A stretch of 64,000 bases of DNA from Zeus faber (GCA_960531495.1 OY482861.1:744001-808000); one strand, 5' to 3'; positions 1 to 12,568 are shown, counted from the stretch's first letter. Translations and numbers: made by a program. The notes: generated from the sequence alone by a model not told the origin.

Positions 1-190
1 GATCATTTTCATCATTGTGTGCACATGTGGGAAAAAACGCATTTTCAGCCGATTTAAACGTCGAAAAGGGGAATTGCTTAAACGCTTCAGTCATTACTCT
101 GTTTGACAGTGTCAGACAGTTTAAATACAATGGTGAACTAGTATATGCTGCTAAAGTGTTGTTTGTCAAACAGTTTTAGGCCCATCTAAC
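1..190 (+). repeat. Partial A monomer at window edge
   Basis: The window opens inside an A monomer, 18 bases past its anchor, so the array continues beyond the left edge. This fragment and what follows match 9331 onward at an offset of 9,330 bp. Confidence 0.95.
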
Positions 191-594
191 ATGTATTTGT
201 CGAGTTATGATCATTTTCATCATTATGTGCACATGTGGGAAAAAACGCATTTTCAGCCGATTTAAACATCGAAAAGGGGAATTGGTTAAACGCTTCAGTC
301 ATTACTCTGTGTGACAGTGTCAGACAGTCTAAATACAATGGTGAACTAGTTTATGCTGCTAAAGCGTTGTTTGTCAAACAGTTTTAGGCCCATACAACAT
401 GTATTTGTCGAGGTATGAGCATTTTCAGAACATTGGACGGTTTGCTGTCTAGCTGAATTAGAGAAACACCGAACCATTGTCTCTTCAGAGGTGAATGATT
501 CAGAATGCTGTAGTAGAGCATAGAAATTTTATTAATATGATGAACTATTATGTACTTCCTAAGTTTTTCTCTCAGATTTCTATGCCCATCTAAC

Positions 595-802
595 ATGTAT
601 TTGTGGAGTTAGGATCATTTTCATCATAGTGTGCACATGTGGGAAAAAACGCATTTTCAGCCGATTTAAACGTCGAAAAGGGGAATTGGTTAAACGCTTC
701 AGTCATTACTCTGTGTGACAGTGTCAGACAGTTTAAATACAATGGTGAACTAGTATATGCTGCTAAAGCGTTGTTTGTCAAACAGTTTTAGGCCCATACA
801 AC
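595..802 (+). repeat. Satellite monomer A, exemplar (208 bp)
   Basis: This is a representative A unit. After the shared left box come the A-specific parts: a GTGGGAAAAAACGC stretch, the block TTTAAACGTCGAAAAGG, and a right half ending in GTTTTAGGCCCAT. Short dyads are visible: TGTGCACA (630-637) overlapping CACATGTG (634-641), and TGACA-G-TGTCA (716-726). The reverse strand carries a 63-codon open frame that starts at TTG and repeats once per A. Because 208 is not a multiple of 3, consecutive copies are out of phase, and single substitutions close the frame in some copies (for example TAAATACAA to TAATTACAA at 10887). I read the frame as incidental. The right third aligns loosely with B (see the A/B chimeras in the inverted array), so A and B probably descend from one ancestor. 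Confidence 0.93.
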
Positions 803-1830
803 ATGTATTTGTCGAGTTATGATCATTTTCAGAACTTGTGACGGTTTGCTGTCTAGCTGAATTAGAGAAACACCGAACCATTGTCTATTCAGAGGTGAAT
901 GATTCAGAATGCTGCAGTACAGCATAGAAATTTAATTAATATGATGAACTATTATGTGCTTCTTAAGTGTTTCTCACAAATTTCTAGGCCCATATAACAT
1001 GTATTTGTGGAGTTATGATCATTTTCATCATTGTGTGCACATGTGGGAAAAAACGCATTTTCAGCCGATTTAAACGTCGAAAAGGGGAATTGGTTAAACG
1101 CTTCAGTCATAACTCTGTGTGACAGTGTCAGACAGTTTAAATACAATGGTGAACTAGTATATGCTGCTAAATTGTTGTTTGTCAAACAGTTTTAGGCCCA
1201 TGTAAAATGTATTTGTCGAGTTATGATTATTTTCATCATTGTGTGCACATGTGGGAAAAAACGCATTTTCAGCCGATTTAAACGTCGAAAAGGGGAATTG
1301 GTTAAACGCTTCAGTCATTACTCTGTGTGACAGTGTCAGACAGTTTAAATACATTGGTGAACTAGTATATGCTGCTAAAGTGTTGTTTGTCAACCAGTTT
1401 TAGGCCCATCTAACATGTATTTGTCGAGTTATGATCATTTTCATCATTATGTGTACATGTGGGAAAAAACGCATTTTCAGCCGATTTAAACGTCGAAAAG
1501 GGGAATTGCTTAAACGCTTCAGTCATTACTCTGTGTGACAGTGTCAGACAGTTTAAATACATTGGTGAACTAGTATATGCTGCTAAAGTGTTGTTTGTCA
1601 ACCAGTTTTAGGCCCATCTAACATGTATTTGTCGAGTTATGATCATTTTCATCATTATGTGTACATGTGGGAAAAAACGCATTTTCAGCCGATTTAAACG
1701 TCGAAAAGGGGAATTGCTTAAACGCTTCAGTCATTTCTCTGTGTGACAGTGTCAGACAGTTTAAATACAATGGTGAACTAGTATATGCTGCTAAAGCGTT
1801 GTTTGTCAAACAGTTTTAGGCCCATACAAC

Positions 1831-2026
1831 ATGTATTTGTCGAGGTATGAGCATTTTCAGAACATTGGACGGTTTGCTGTCTAGCTGAATTAGAGAAACA
1901 CCGAACCATTGTCTCTTCAGAGGTGAATGATTCAGAATGCTGCAGTACAGCATTGAAATTTAATTAATGTGATGAACTATTATGTGCTTCCTAAGTTTTT
2001 CTCTCAGATTTCTATGCCCATCTAAC
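1831..2026 (+). repeat. Satellite monomer B, subtype B1, exemplar (196 bp)
   Basis: B1 opens with TTTGTCGAGGTATGAGC followed by AACATTGGACGG. It ends with CTAAGTTTTTCTCTCAGATT and then TCTATGCCCATC. It normally follows an A monomer and is most often followed directly by B2. On the reverse strand most B1 copies hold a 70-codon open frame; I treat it as incidental because it recurs only as part of a homogenised repeat and has no gene context. Confidence 0.9.
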
Positions 2027-2222
2027 ATGTATTTCTGGAGTTATGATCATTTTCAGAACTTGTGACGGTTTGCTGTCTAGCTGAATTAGAGAAACACCGA
2101 ACCATTGTCTCTTCAGAGGTGAATGATTCAGAATGCTGCAGTACAGCATAGAAATTTTATTAATATGATGAACTATTATGTGCTTCTTAAGTGTTTCTCA
2201 CAGATTTCTAGGCCCATCTAAC
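2027..2222 (+). repeat. Satellite monomer B, subtype B2, exemplar (196 bp)
   Basis: B2 opens with TTTCTGGAGTTATGATC and AACTTGTGACGG. It ends with CTTAAGTGTTTCTCACAG and TTTCTAGGCCCATC, features shared with the A side of the family. A hairpin-capable dyad, TGCTG-CAGTA-CAGCA, lies at 2134-2148. In some B1 copies (for example 399) it is disrupted to TGTAGTAGAGCA. B2 follows B1 directly, or follows B1-A as at 803, 4255, 10133, 12973, 16621 and 20477. Confidence 0.9.
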
Positions 2223-2251
2223 ATGTATTTGTGGAGTTATGATCATTTTCA
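2211..2251 (+). other. 41-bp box shared by A and B monomers, exemplar
   Basis: The stretch from GGCCCAT through GATCATTTTCA spans each monomer boundary. It is nearly identical in A and B2 (one base differs: TTTGTGG against TTTCTGG) and similar in B1, although the monomer interiors are strongly diverged. It contains the palindrome ATGATCAT. The same box, reversed, is retained in the diverged inverted array. It could be a protein-binding site, a preferred recombination point or simply the best-preserved ancestral part. It does not match the CENP-B box consensus. Confidence 0.7.
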
Positions 2252-3850
2252 TCATTGTGTGCACATGTGGGAAAAAACGCATTTTCAGCCGATTTAAACG
2301 TCGAAAAGGGGAATTGCTTAAACGCTTCAGTCATTACTCTGTTTGACAGTGTCAGACAGTTTAAATACAATGGTGAACTAGTATATGCTGCTAAAGTGTT
2401 GTTTGTCAAACAGTTTTAGGCCCATCTAACATGTATTTGTCGAGTTATGATCATTTTCATCATTATGTGTACATGTGGGAAAAAACGCATTTTCAGCCGA
2501 TTTAAACGTCGAAAAGGAGAATTGGTTAAACGCTTCAGTCATTACTCTGTGTGACAGTGTCAGACAGTTTAAATACAATGGTGAACTAGTATATGCTGCT
2601 AAAGCGTTGTTTGTCAAACAGTTTTAGGCCCATACAACATGTATTTGTCGAGGTATGAGCATTTTCAGAACATTGGACGGTTTGCTGTCTAGCTGAATTA
2701 GAGAAACACCGAACCATTGTCTATTCAGAGGTGAATGATTCAGAATGCTGTAGTAGAGCATAGAAATTTTATTAATATGATGAACTATTATGTGCTTCCT
2801 AAGTTTTTCTCTCAGATTTCTATGCCCATCTAACATGTATTTGTGGAGTTAGGATCATTTTCATCATAGTGTGCACATGTGGGAAAAAACGCATTTTCAG
2901 CCGATTTAAACGTCGAAAAGGGGAATTGGTTAAACGCTTCAGTCATTACTCTGTGTGACAGTGTCAGACAGTTTAAATACAATGGTGAACTAGTATATGC
3001 TGCTAAAGTGTTGTTTGTCAAACAGTTTTAGGCCCATATACAATGTATTTGTCGAGTTATGATTATTTTCATCATTGTGTGCACATGTGGGAAAAAACGC
3101 ATTTTCAGCCAATTTAAACGTCGAAAAGGGGAATTGGTTAAACGCTTCAGTCATTACTCTGTGTGACAGTGTCAGACAGTTTAAATACAATGGTGAACTA
3201 GTATATGCTGCTAAAGCGTTGTTTGTCAAACAGTTTTAGGCCCATACAACATGTATTTGACGAGGTATGAGCATTTTCAGAACATTGGACGGTTTGCTGT
3301 CTAGCTGAATTAGAGAAACACCGAACCATTGTCTCTTCAGAGGTGAATGATTCAGAATGCTGCAGTACAGCATAGAAATTTTATTAATATGATGAACTAT
3401 TATGTGCTTCCTAATTTTTTCTCTCAGATTTCTATGCCCATCTAACATGTATTTCTGGAGTTATGATCATTTTCAGAACTTGTGACGGTTTGCTGTCTAG
3501 CTGAATTAGAGAAACACCGAACCATTGTCTCTTCAGAGGTGAATGATTCAGAATGCTGCAGTACAGCATAGAAATTTTATTAATATGATGAACTATTATG
3601 TGCTTCTTAAGTGTTTCTCACAGATTTCTAGGCCCATCTAACATGTATTTGTGGAGTTATGATCATTTTCATCATTGTGTGCACATGTGGGAAAAAACGC
3701 ATTTTCAGCCGATTTAAACGTCGAAAAGGGGAATTGCTTAAACGCTTCAGTCATTACTCTGTTTGACAGTGTCAGACAGTTTAAATACAATGGTGAACTA
3801 GTATATGCTGCTAAAGCGTTGTTTGTCAAACAGTTTTAGGCCCATACAAC

Positions 3851-5062
3851 ATGTATTTGTCGAGGTATGAGCATTTTCAGAACATTGGACGGTTTGCTGT
3901 CTAGCTGAATTAGAGAAACACCGAACCATTGTCTCTTCAGAGGTGAATGATTCAGAATGCTGTAGTAGAGCATAGAAATTTTATTAATATGATGAACTAT
4001 TATGTACTTCCTAAGTTTTTCTCTCAGATTTCTATGCCCATCTAACATGTATTTGTGGAGTTAGGATCATTTTCATCATAGTGTGCACATGTGGGAAAAA
4101 ACGCATTTTCAGCCGATTTAAACGTCGAAAAGGGGAATTGGTTAAACGCTTCAGTCATTACTCTGTGTGACAGTGTCAGACAGTTTAAATACAATGGTGA
4201 ACTAGTATATGCTGCTAAAGCGTTGTTTGTCAAACAGTTTTAGGCCCATACAACATGTATTTGTCGAGTTATGATCATTTTCAGAACTTGTGACGGTTTG
4301 CTGTCTAGCTGAATTAGAGAAACACCGAACCATTGTCTATTCAGAGGTGAATGATTCAGAATGCTGCAGTACAGCATAGAAATTTAATTAATATGATGAA
4401 CTATTATGTGCTTCTTAAGTGTTTCTCACAAATTTCTAGGCCCATATAACATGTATTTGTGGAGTTAGGATCATTTTCATCATAGTGTGCACATGTGGGA
4501 AAAAACGCATTTTCAGCCGATTTAAACGTCGAAAAGGGGAATTGGTTAAACGCTTCAGTCATTACTCTGTGTGACAGTGTCAGACAGTTTAAATACAATG
4601 GTGAACTAGTATATGCTGCTAAAGTGTTGTTTGTCAACCAGTTTTAGGCCCATCTAACATGTATTTGTCGAGTTATGATCATTTTCATCATTATGTGTAC
4701 ATGTGGGAAAAAACGCATTTTCAGCCGATTTAAACGTCGAAAAGGGGAATTGGTTAAACGCTTCAGTCATTACTCTGTGTGACAGTGTCAGACAGTTTAA
4801 ATACAATGGTGAACTAGTATATGCTGCTAAAGCGTTGTTTGTCAAACAGTTTTAGGCCCATCTAACATGTATTTGTCGAGGTATGAGCATTTTCAGAACA
4901 TTGGACGGTTTGCTGTCTAGCTGAATTAGAGAAACACCGAACCTTTGTCTCTTCAGAGGTGAATGATTCAGAATGCTGCAGTACAGCATTGAAATTTAAT
5001 TAATGTGATGAACTATTATGTGCTTCCTAAGTTTTTCTCTCAGATTTCTATGCCCATCTAAC
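3851..5062 (+). repeat. Second partial higher-order repeat head
   Basis: The order B1, A, B2, A, A, B repeats the opening of the unit at 399 and 9729 but lacks one A before the next B. The copies at 3851, 4047 and 4255 carry the same private variants as those at 399, 595 and 803: the TGTAGTAGAGCA change in B1, GTTAGGATC in the A, and CTCACAAATTTC at the end of B2. The left half of the array (191-9728) is therefore built from shuffled pieces of the same unit. Confidence 0.75.
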
Positions 5063-5258
5063 ATGTATTTCTGGAGTTATGATCATTTTCAGAACTTGTG
5101 ACGGTTTGCTGTCTAGCTGATTTAGAGAAACACCGAACCATTGTCTCTTCAGAGGTGAATGATTCAGAATGCTGCAGTACAGTATAGAAATTTTATTAAT
5201 ATGATGAACTATTATGTGCTTCCTAAGTTTTTCTCTCAGATTTCTATGCCCATCTAAC
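5063..5258 (+). repeat. Recombinant B monomer, B2 head with B1 tail
   Basis: The left end is B2 (TTTCTGGAGTTATGATC, AACTTGTGACGG) and the right end is B1 (CCTAAGTTTTTCTCTCAG, TCTATGCCC). It follows a B1 at 4867. The same head/tail combination is seen at 19461 and 22509. It is the expected product of a crossover between misaligned B1 and B2 units. Confidence 0.85.
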
Positions 5259-5674
5259 ATGTATTTGTGGAGTTAGGATCATTTTCATCATAGTGTGCAC
5301 ATGTGGGAAAAAACGCATTTTCAGCCGATTTAAACGTCGAAAAGGGGAATTGGTTAAACGCTTCAGTCATTACTCTGTGTGACAGTGTCAGACAGTTTAA
5401 ATACAATGGTGAACTAGTATATGCTGCTAAAGTGTTGTTTGTCAACCAGTTTTAGGCCCATCTAACATGTATTTGTCGAGTTATGATCATTTTCATCATT
5501 ATGTGTACATGTGGGAAAAAACGCATTTTCAGCCGATTTAAACGTCTAAAAGGGGAATTGCTTGAACGCTTCAGTCAGTACTCTGTGTGACAGTGTCAGA
5601 CAGTTTAAATACAATGGTGAACTAGTATATGCTGCTAAAGCGTTGTTTGTCAACCAGTTTTAGGCCCATCTAAC

Positions 5675-5872
5675 ATGTATTTGTGGAGTTATGATCATTT
5701 TCATCATTGTGGGAAAAAACGCATTTTCAGCCGATTTAAACGTCGAAAAGGGGAATTGGTTAAACGCTTCAGTCATTACTCTGTGTGACAGTGTCAGACA
5801 GTTTAAATACAATGGTGAACTAGTATATGCTGCTAAAGTGTTGTTTGTCAACCAGTTTTAGGCCCATGTAAA
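5675..5872 (+). repeat. A monomer with a 10-bp deletion (198 bp)
   Basis: This copy reads CATCATTGTGGGAAAA where other A units read CATTGTGTGCACATGTGGGAAA. Ten bases between GTG repeats are missing, removing the TGTGCACA/CACATGTG dyads. It is the only complete monomer in the forward array that departs from 208 or 196 bp, and its length accounts exactly for the offset in the anchor map. Slippage between the short GTG direct repeats is the likely cause. Confidence 0.9.
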
Positions 5873-6080
5873 ATGTATTTGTCGAGTTATGATTATTTTC
5901 ATCATTGTGTGCACATGTGGGAAAAAACGCATTTTCAGCCGATTTAAACGTCGAAAAGGAGAATTGGTTAAACGCTTCAGTCATTACTCTGTGTGACAGT
6001 GTCAGACAGTTTAAATACAATGGTGATCTAGTATATGCTGCTAAAGCGTTGTTTGTCAAACAGTTTTAGGCCCATACAAC

Positions 6081-6276
6081 ATGTATTTGTCGAGGTATGA
6101 GCATTTTCAGAACATTGGACGGTTTGCTGTCTAGCTGAATTAGAGAAACACCGAACCATTGTCTCTTCAGAGGTGAATGATTCAGAATGCTGCAGTACAG
6201 CATAGAAATTTTATTAATATGATGAACTATTATGTGCTTCTTAAGTGTTTCTCACAGATTTCTAGGCCCATCTAAC
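6081..6276 (+). repeat. Recombinant B monomer, B1 head with B2 tail
   Basis: The left end is B1 (TTTGTCGAGGTATGAGC, AACATTGGACGG) and the right end is B2 (CTTAAGTGTTTCTCACAG, TTTCTAGGCCC). It stands alone between A monomers where a B1-B2 pair would be expected, so one B has been lost by fusion. It is the reciprocal type of the hybrid at 5063. Confidence 0.85.
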
Positions 6277-9200
6277 ATGTATTTGTGGAGTTATGATCAT
6301 TTTCATCATTGTGTGCACATGTGGGAAAAAACGCATTTTCAGCCGATTTAAACGTCGAAAAGGGGAATTGGTTAAACGCTTCAGTCATTACTCTGTGTGA
6401 CAGTGTCAGACAGTTTAAATACATTGGTGAACTAGTATATGCTGCTAAAGTGTTGTTTGTCAACCAGTTTTAGGCCCATCTAACATGTATTTGTCGAGTT
6501 ATGATCATTTTCATCATTATGTGTACATGTGGGAAAAAACGCATTTTCAGCCGATTTAAACGTCGAAAAGGGGAATTGCTTAAACGCTTCAGTCATTTCT
6601 CTGTGTGACAGTGTCAGACAGTTTAAATACAATGGTGAACTAGTATATGCTGCTAAAGCGTTGTTTGTCAAACAGTTTTAGGCCCATACAACATGTATTT
6701 GTCGAGGTATGAGCATTTTCAGAACATTGGACGGTTTGCTGTCTAGCTGAATTAGAGAAACACCGAACCATTGTCTCTTCAGAGGTGAATGATTCAGAAT
6801 GCTGCAGTACAGCATTGAAATTTAATTAATATGATGAACTATTATGTGCTTCCTAAGTTTTTCTCTCAGATTTCTATGCCCATCTAACATGTATTTCTGG
6901 AGTTATGATCATTTTCAGAACTTGTGACGGTTTGCTGTCTAGCTGAATTAGAGAAACACCAAACCATTGTCTCTTCAGAGGTGAATAATTCAGAATGCTG
7001 CAGTACAGCATAGAAATTTAATTAATATGATGAACTATTATGTGCTTCTTAAGTGTTTCTCACAGATTTCTAGGCCCATCTAACATGTATTTGTGGAGTT
7101 ATGATCATTTTCATCACTGTGTGCACATGTGGGAAAAAACGCATTTTCAGCCGATTTAAACGTCGAAAAGGGGAATTGCTTGAACGCTTCAGTCAGTACT
7201 CTGTGTGACAGTGTCAGACAGTTTAAATACAATGGTGAACTAGTATATGCTGCTAAAGCGTTGTTTGTCAAACAGTTTTAGGCCCATCTAACATGTATTT
7301 GTGGAGTTATGATCATTTTCATCATTGTGTGCACATGTGGGAAAAAAGGCATTTTCAGCCGATTTAAACATCGAAAAGGGGAATTGGTTAAACGCTTCAG
7401 TCATTACTCTGTGTGACAGTGTCAGACAGTTTAAATACAATGGTGAACTAGTATATGCTGCTAAAGCGTTGTTTGTCAAACAGTTTTAGGCCCATACAAC
7501 ATGTATTTGTCGAGGTATGTGCATTTTCAGAACATTGGACGGTTTGCTGTCTAGCTGAATTAGAGAAACACCGAACCATTGTCTATTCAGAGGTGAATGA
7601 TTCAGAATGCTGTAGTAGAGCATAGAAATTTTATTAATATGATGAACTATTATGTGCTTCCTAAGTTTTTCTCTCAGATTTCTATGCCCATCTAACATGT
7701 ATTTGTGGAGTTAGGATCATTTTCATCATAGTGTGCACATGTGGGAAAAAATGCATTTTCAGCCGATTTAAAGGTCGAAAAGGGGAATTGGTTAAACGCT
7801 TCAGTCATTAATCTGTGTGACAGTGTCAGACAGTTTAAATACAATGGTGAACTAGTATATGCTGCTAAAGTGTTGTTTGTCAACCAGTTTTAGGCCCATC
7901 TAACATGTATTTGTCGAGTTATGATCATTTTCATCATTATGTGTACATGTGGGAAAAAACGCATTTTCAGCCGATTTAAACGTCGAAAAGGGGAATTGCT
8001 TGAACGCTTCAGTCAGTACTCTGTGTGACAGTGTCAGACAGTTTAAATACAATGGTGAACTAGTATATGCTGCTAAAGCGTTGTTTGTCAAACAGTTTTA
8101 GGCCCATACAACATGTATTTGTCGAGGTATGAGCATTTTCAGAACATTGGACGGTTTGCTGTCTAGCTGAATTAGAGAAACACCGAACCATTGTCTCTTC
8201 AGAGGTGAATGATTCAGAATGCTGCAGTACAGCATTGAAATTTAATTAATATGATGAACTATTATGTGCTTCCTAAGTTTTTCTCTCAGATTTCTATGCC
8301 CATCTAACATGTATTTCTGGAGTTATGATCATTTTCAGAATCTGTGACGGTTTGCTGTCTAGCTGAATTAGAGAAACACCGAACCATTGTCTCTTCAGAG
8401 GTGAATGATTCAGAATGCTGCAGTACAGCATAGAAATTTTATTAATATGATGAACTATTATGTGCTTCTTAAGTGTTTCTCACAGATTTCTAGGCCCATC
8501 TAACATGTATTTGTGGAGTTATGATCATTTTCATCATTGTGTGCACATGTGGGAAAAAACGCATTTTCAGCCGATTTTAACGTCGAAAAGGGGAATTGGT
8601 TAAACGCTTCAGTCATTACTCTGTGTGACAGTGTCAGACAGTTTAAATACAATGGTGAACTAGTATATGCTGCTAAAGTGTTGTTTGTCAACCAGTTTTA
8701 GGCCCATCTAACATGTATTTGTCGAGTTATGATCATTTTCATCATTATGTGTACATGTGGGAAAAAACGCATTTTCAGCCGATTTAAACGTCGAGAAGGG
8801 GAATTGCTTAAACGCTTCAGTCATTACTCTGTGTGACAGTGTCAGACTGTTTAAATACAATGGTGAACTAGTATATGCTGCTAAAGCGTTGTTTGTCAAA
8901 CAGTTTTAGGCCCATACAACATGTATTTGTCGAGGTATGAGCATTTTCAGAACATTGGACGGTTTGCTGTCTAGCTGAATTAGAGAAACACCGAACCATT
9001 GTCTCTTCAGAGGTGAATGATTGAGAATGCTGCAGTACAGCATTGAAATTTAATTAATGTGATGAACTATTATGTGCTTCCTAAGTTTTTCTCTCAGATT
9101 TCTATGCCCATCTAACATGTATTTCTGGAGTTATGATCATTTTCAGAACTTGTGACGGTTTGCTGTCTAGCTGAATTAGAGAAACACCGAACCATTGTCT

Positions 9201-9728
9201 CTTCAGAGGTGAATGATTCAGAATGCTGCAGTACAGCATAGAAATTTTATTAATATGATGAACTATTATGTGCTTCTTAAGTGTTTCTCACAGATTTCTA
9301 GGCCCATCTAACATGTATTTGTGGAGTTATGATCATTTTCATCATTGTGTGCACATGTGGGAAAAAACGCATTTTCAGCCGATTTAAACGTCGAAAAGGG
9401 GAATTGCTTAAACGCTTCAGTCATTACTCTGTTTGACAGTGTCAGACAGTTTAAATACAATGGTGAACTAGTATATGCTGCTAAAGTGTTGTTTGTCAAA
9501 CAGTTTTAGGCCCATCTAACATGTATTTGTCGAGTTATGATCATTTTCATCATTATGTGCACATGTGGGAAAAAACGCATTTTCAGCCGATTTAAACATC
9601 GAAAAGGGGAATTGGTTAAACGCTTCAGTCATTACTCTGTGTGACAGTGTCAGACAGTCTAAATACAATGGTGAACTAGTTTATGCTGCTAAAGCGTTGT
9701 TTGTCAAACAGTTTTAGGCCCATACAAC

Positions 9729-12568
9729 ATGTATTTGTCGAGGTATGAGCATTTTCAGAACATTGGACGGTTTGCTGTCTAGCTGAATTAGAGAAACACC
9801 GAACCATTGTCTCTTCAGAGGTGAATGATTCAGAATGCTGTAGTAGAGCATAGAAATTTTATTAATATGATGAACTATTATGTACTTCCTAAGTTTTTCT
9901 CTCAGATTTCTATGCCCATCTAACATGTATTTGTGGAGTTAGGATCATTTTCATCATAGTGTGCACATGTGGGAAAAAACGCATTTTCAGCCGATTTAAA
10001 CGTCGAAAAGGGGAATTGGTTAAACGCTTCAGTCATTACTCTGTGTGACAGTGTCAGACAGTTTAAATACAATGGTGAACTAGTATATGCTGCTAAAGCG
10101 TTGTTTGTCAAACAGTTTTAGGCCCATACAACATGTATTTGTCGAGTTATGATCATTTTCAGAACTTGTGACGGTTTGCTGTCTAGCTGAATTAGAGAAA
10201 CACCGAACCATTGTCTATTCAGAGGTGAATGATTCAGAATGCTGCAGTACAGCATAGAAATTTAATTAATATGATGAACTATTATGTGCTTCTTAAGTGT
10301 TTCTCACAAATTTCTAGGCCCATATAACATGTATTTGTGGAGTTATGATCATTTTCATCATTGTGTGCACATGTGGGAAAAAACGCATTTTCAGCCGATT
10401 TAAACGTCGAAAAGGGGAATTGGTTAAACGCTTCAGTCATAACTCTGTGTGACAGTGTCAGACAGTTTAAATACAATGGTGAACTAGTATATGCTGCTAA
10501 ATTGTTGTTTGTCAAACAGTTTTAGGCCCATGTAAAATGTATTTGTCGAGTTATGATTATTTTCATCATTGTGTGCACATGTGGGAAAAAACGCATTTTC
10601 AGCCGATTTAAACGTCGAAAAGGGGAATTGGTTAAACGCTTCAGTCATTACTCTGTGTGACAGTGTCAGACAGTTTAAATACATTGGTGAACTAGTATAT
10701 GCTGCTAAAGTGTTGTTTGTCAACCAGTTTTAGGCCCATCTAACATGTATTTGTCGAGTTATGATCATTTTCATCATTATGTGTACATGTGGGAAAAAAC
10801 GCATTTTCAGCCGATTTAAACGTCGAAAAGGGGAATTGCTTAAACGCTTCAGTCATTACTCTGTGTGACAGTGTCAGACAGTTTAATTACAATGGTGAAC
10901 TAGTATATGCTGCTAAAGCGTTGTTTGTCAAACAGTTTTAGGCCCATACAACATGTATTTGTCGAGGTATGAGCATTTTCAGAACATTGGACGGTTTGCT
11001 GTCTAGCTGAATTAGAGAAACACCGAACCATTGTCTCTTCAGAGGTGAATGATTCAGAATGCTGCAGTACAGCATAGAAATTTTATTAATATGATGAACT
11101 ATTATGTGTTTCCTAAGTTTTTCTCTCAGATTTCTATGCCCATCTAACATGTATTTCTGGAGTTATGATCATTTTCAGAACTTGTGACGGTTTGCTGTCT
11201 AACTGAATTAGAGAAACACCGAACCATTGTCTCTTCAGAGGTGAATGATTCAGAATGCTGCAGTACAGCATAGAAATTTAATTAATATGATGAACTATTA
11301 TGTGCTTCTTAAGTGTTTCTCACAGATTTCTAGGCCCATCTAATATGTATTTGTGGAGTTATGATCATTTTCATCATTGTGTGCACATGTGGGAAAAAAC
11401 GCATTTTCAGCCGATTTAAACGTCGAAAAGGGGAATTGGTTAAACGCTTCAGTCATTACTCTGTGTGACAGTGTCAGACAGTTTAAATACAATGGTGAAC
11501 TAGTATATGCTGCTAAAGTATTGTTTGTCAAACAGTTTTCGGCCCATCTAACATGTATTTGTCGAGTTATGATTATTTTCATCATTGTGTGCACATGTGG
11601 GAAAAAACGCATTTTCAGCCAATTTAAACGTCGAAAAGGGGAATTGGTTAAACGCTTCAGTCATTACTCTGTGTGACAGTGTCAGACAGTTTAAATACAA
11701 TGGTGAACTAGTATATGCTGCTAAAGCGTTGTTTGTCAAACAGTTTTAGGCCCATACAACATGTATTTGACGAGGTATGAGCATTTTCAGAACATTGGAC
11801 GGTTTGCTGTCTAGCTGAATTAGAGAAACACCGAACCATTGTCTCTTCAGAGGTGAATGATTCAGAATGCTGCAGTACAGCATAGAAATTTTATTAATAT
11901 GATGAACTATTATGTGCTTCCTAATTTTTTCTCTCAGATTTCTATGCCCATCTAACATGTATTTCTGGAGTTATGATCATTTTCAGAACTTGTGACGGTT
12001 TGCTGTCTAGCTGAATTAGAGAAACATCGAACCATTGTCTCTTCAGAGGTGAATGATTCAGAATGCTGCAGTACAGCATAGAAATTTTATTAATATGATG
12101 AACTATTATGTGCTTCTTAAGTGTTTCTCACAGATTTCTAGGCCCATCTAACATGTATTTGTGGAGTTATGATCATTTTCATCATTGTGTGCACATGTGG
12201 GAAAAAACGCATTTTCAGCCGATTTAAACGTCGAAAAGGGGAATTGCTTAAACGCTTCAGTCATTACTCTGTTTGACAGTGTCAGACAGTTTAAATACAA
12301 TGGTGAACTAGTATATGCTGCTAAAGTGTTGTTTGTCAAACAGTTTTAGGCCCATCTAACATGTATTTGTCGAGTTATGATCATTTTCATCATTATGTGC
12401 ACATGTGGGAAAAAACGCATTTTCAGCCGATTTAAACATCGAAAAGGGGAATTGGTTAAACGCTTCAGTCATTACTCTGTGTGACAGTGTCAGACAGTCT
12501 AAATACAATGGTGAACTAGTTTATGCTGCTAAAGCGTTGTTTGTCAAACAGTTTTAGGCCCATACAAC
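9729..12568 (+). repeat. Higher-order repeat, basic 14-monomer copy (2,840 bp)
   Basis: The monomer order is B A B A A A, B B A A, B B A A (8 A, 6 B). The same order with the same private variants resumes at 12569, so the unit length is 2,840 bp. Variants that mark positions in the unit are an A with AGTCTAAAT (12361), an A with TTTAATTAC (10745), an A beginning from AATATGTATTT (11345), and an A with GCCAATTT (11553). One difference between copies is visible at about 12027 (CATCGAACC here, CACCGAACC in others). Confidence 0.93.

Larger units (their letters stand above)
1..1556 (+). repeat. Upstream copy of the higher-order repeat head
   Basis: This stretch matches 9331-10886 at an offset of 9,330 bp with no differences in the lines I compared. 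It includes the diagnostic B1-A-B2-A-A-A order and the variant A at 1207 whose left edge reads AAATGTATTT. The match breaks at 1557 (A here, T at 10887), inside the seventh A. This shows that the higher-order repeat seen at 9729-22912 was once present, or was copied, on the left side as well. Confidence 0.85.

Noticed and set aside
595..802. CENP-B box in the A monomer around the TTCGACGTTTAAATCGG reverse-strand segment
   Set aside because: The spacing is wrong: CGG begins 14 bases after the start of TTCG instead of 11, the required central A is not in place, and there is no CGGG.
11377..11676. 99-codon forward frame (also at 14217, 15025, 17865 and 21721)
   Set aside because: It exists only where the usual GTTTTAGG stop is GTTTTCGG in one A position of the higher-order repeat. 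It spans a monomer boundary with no family resemblance.
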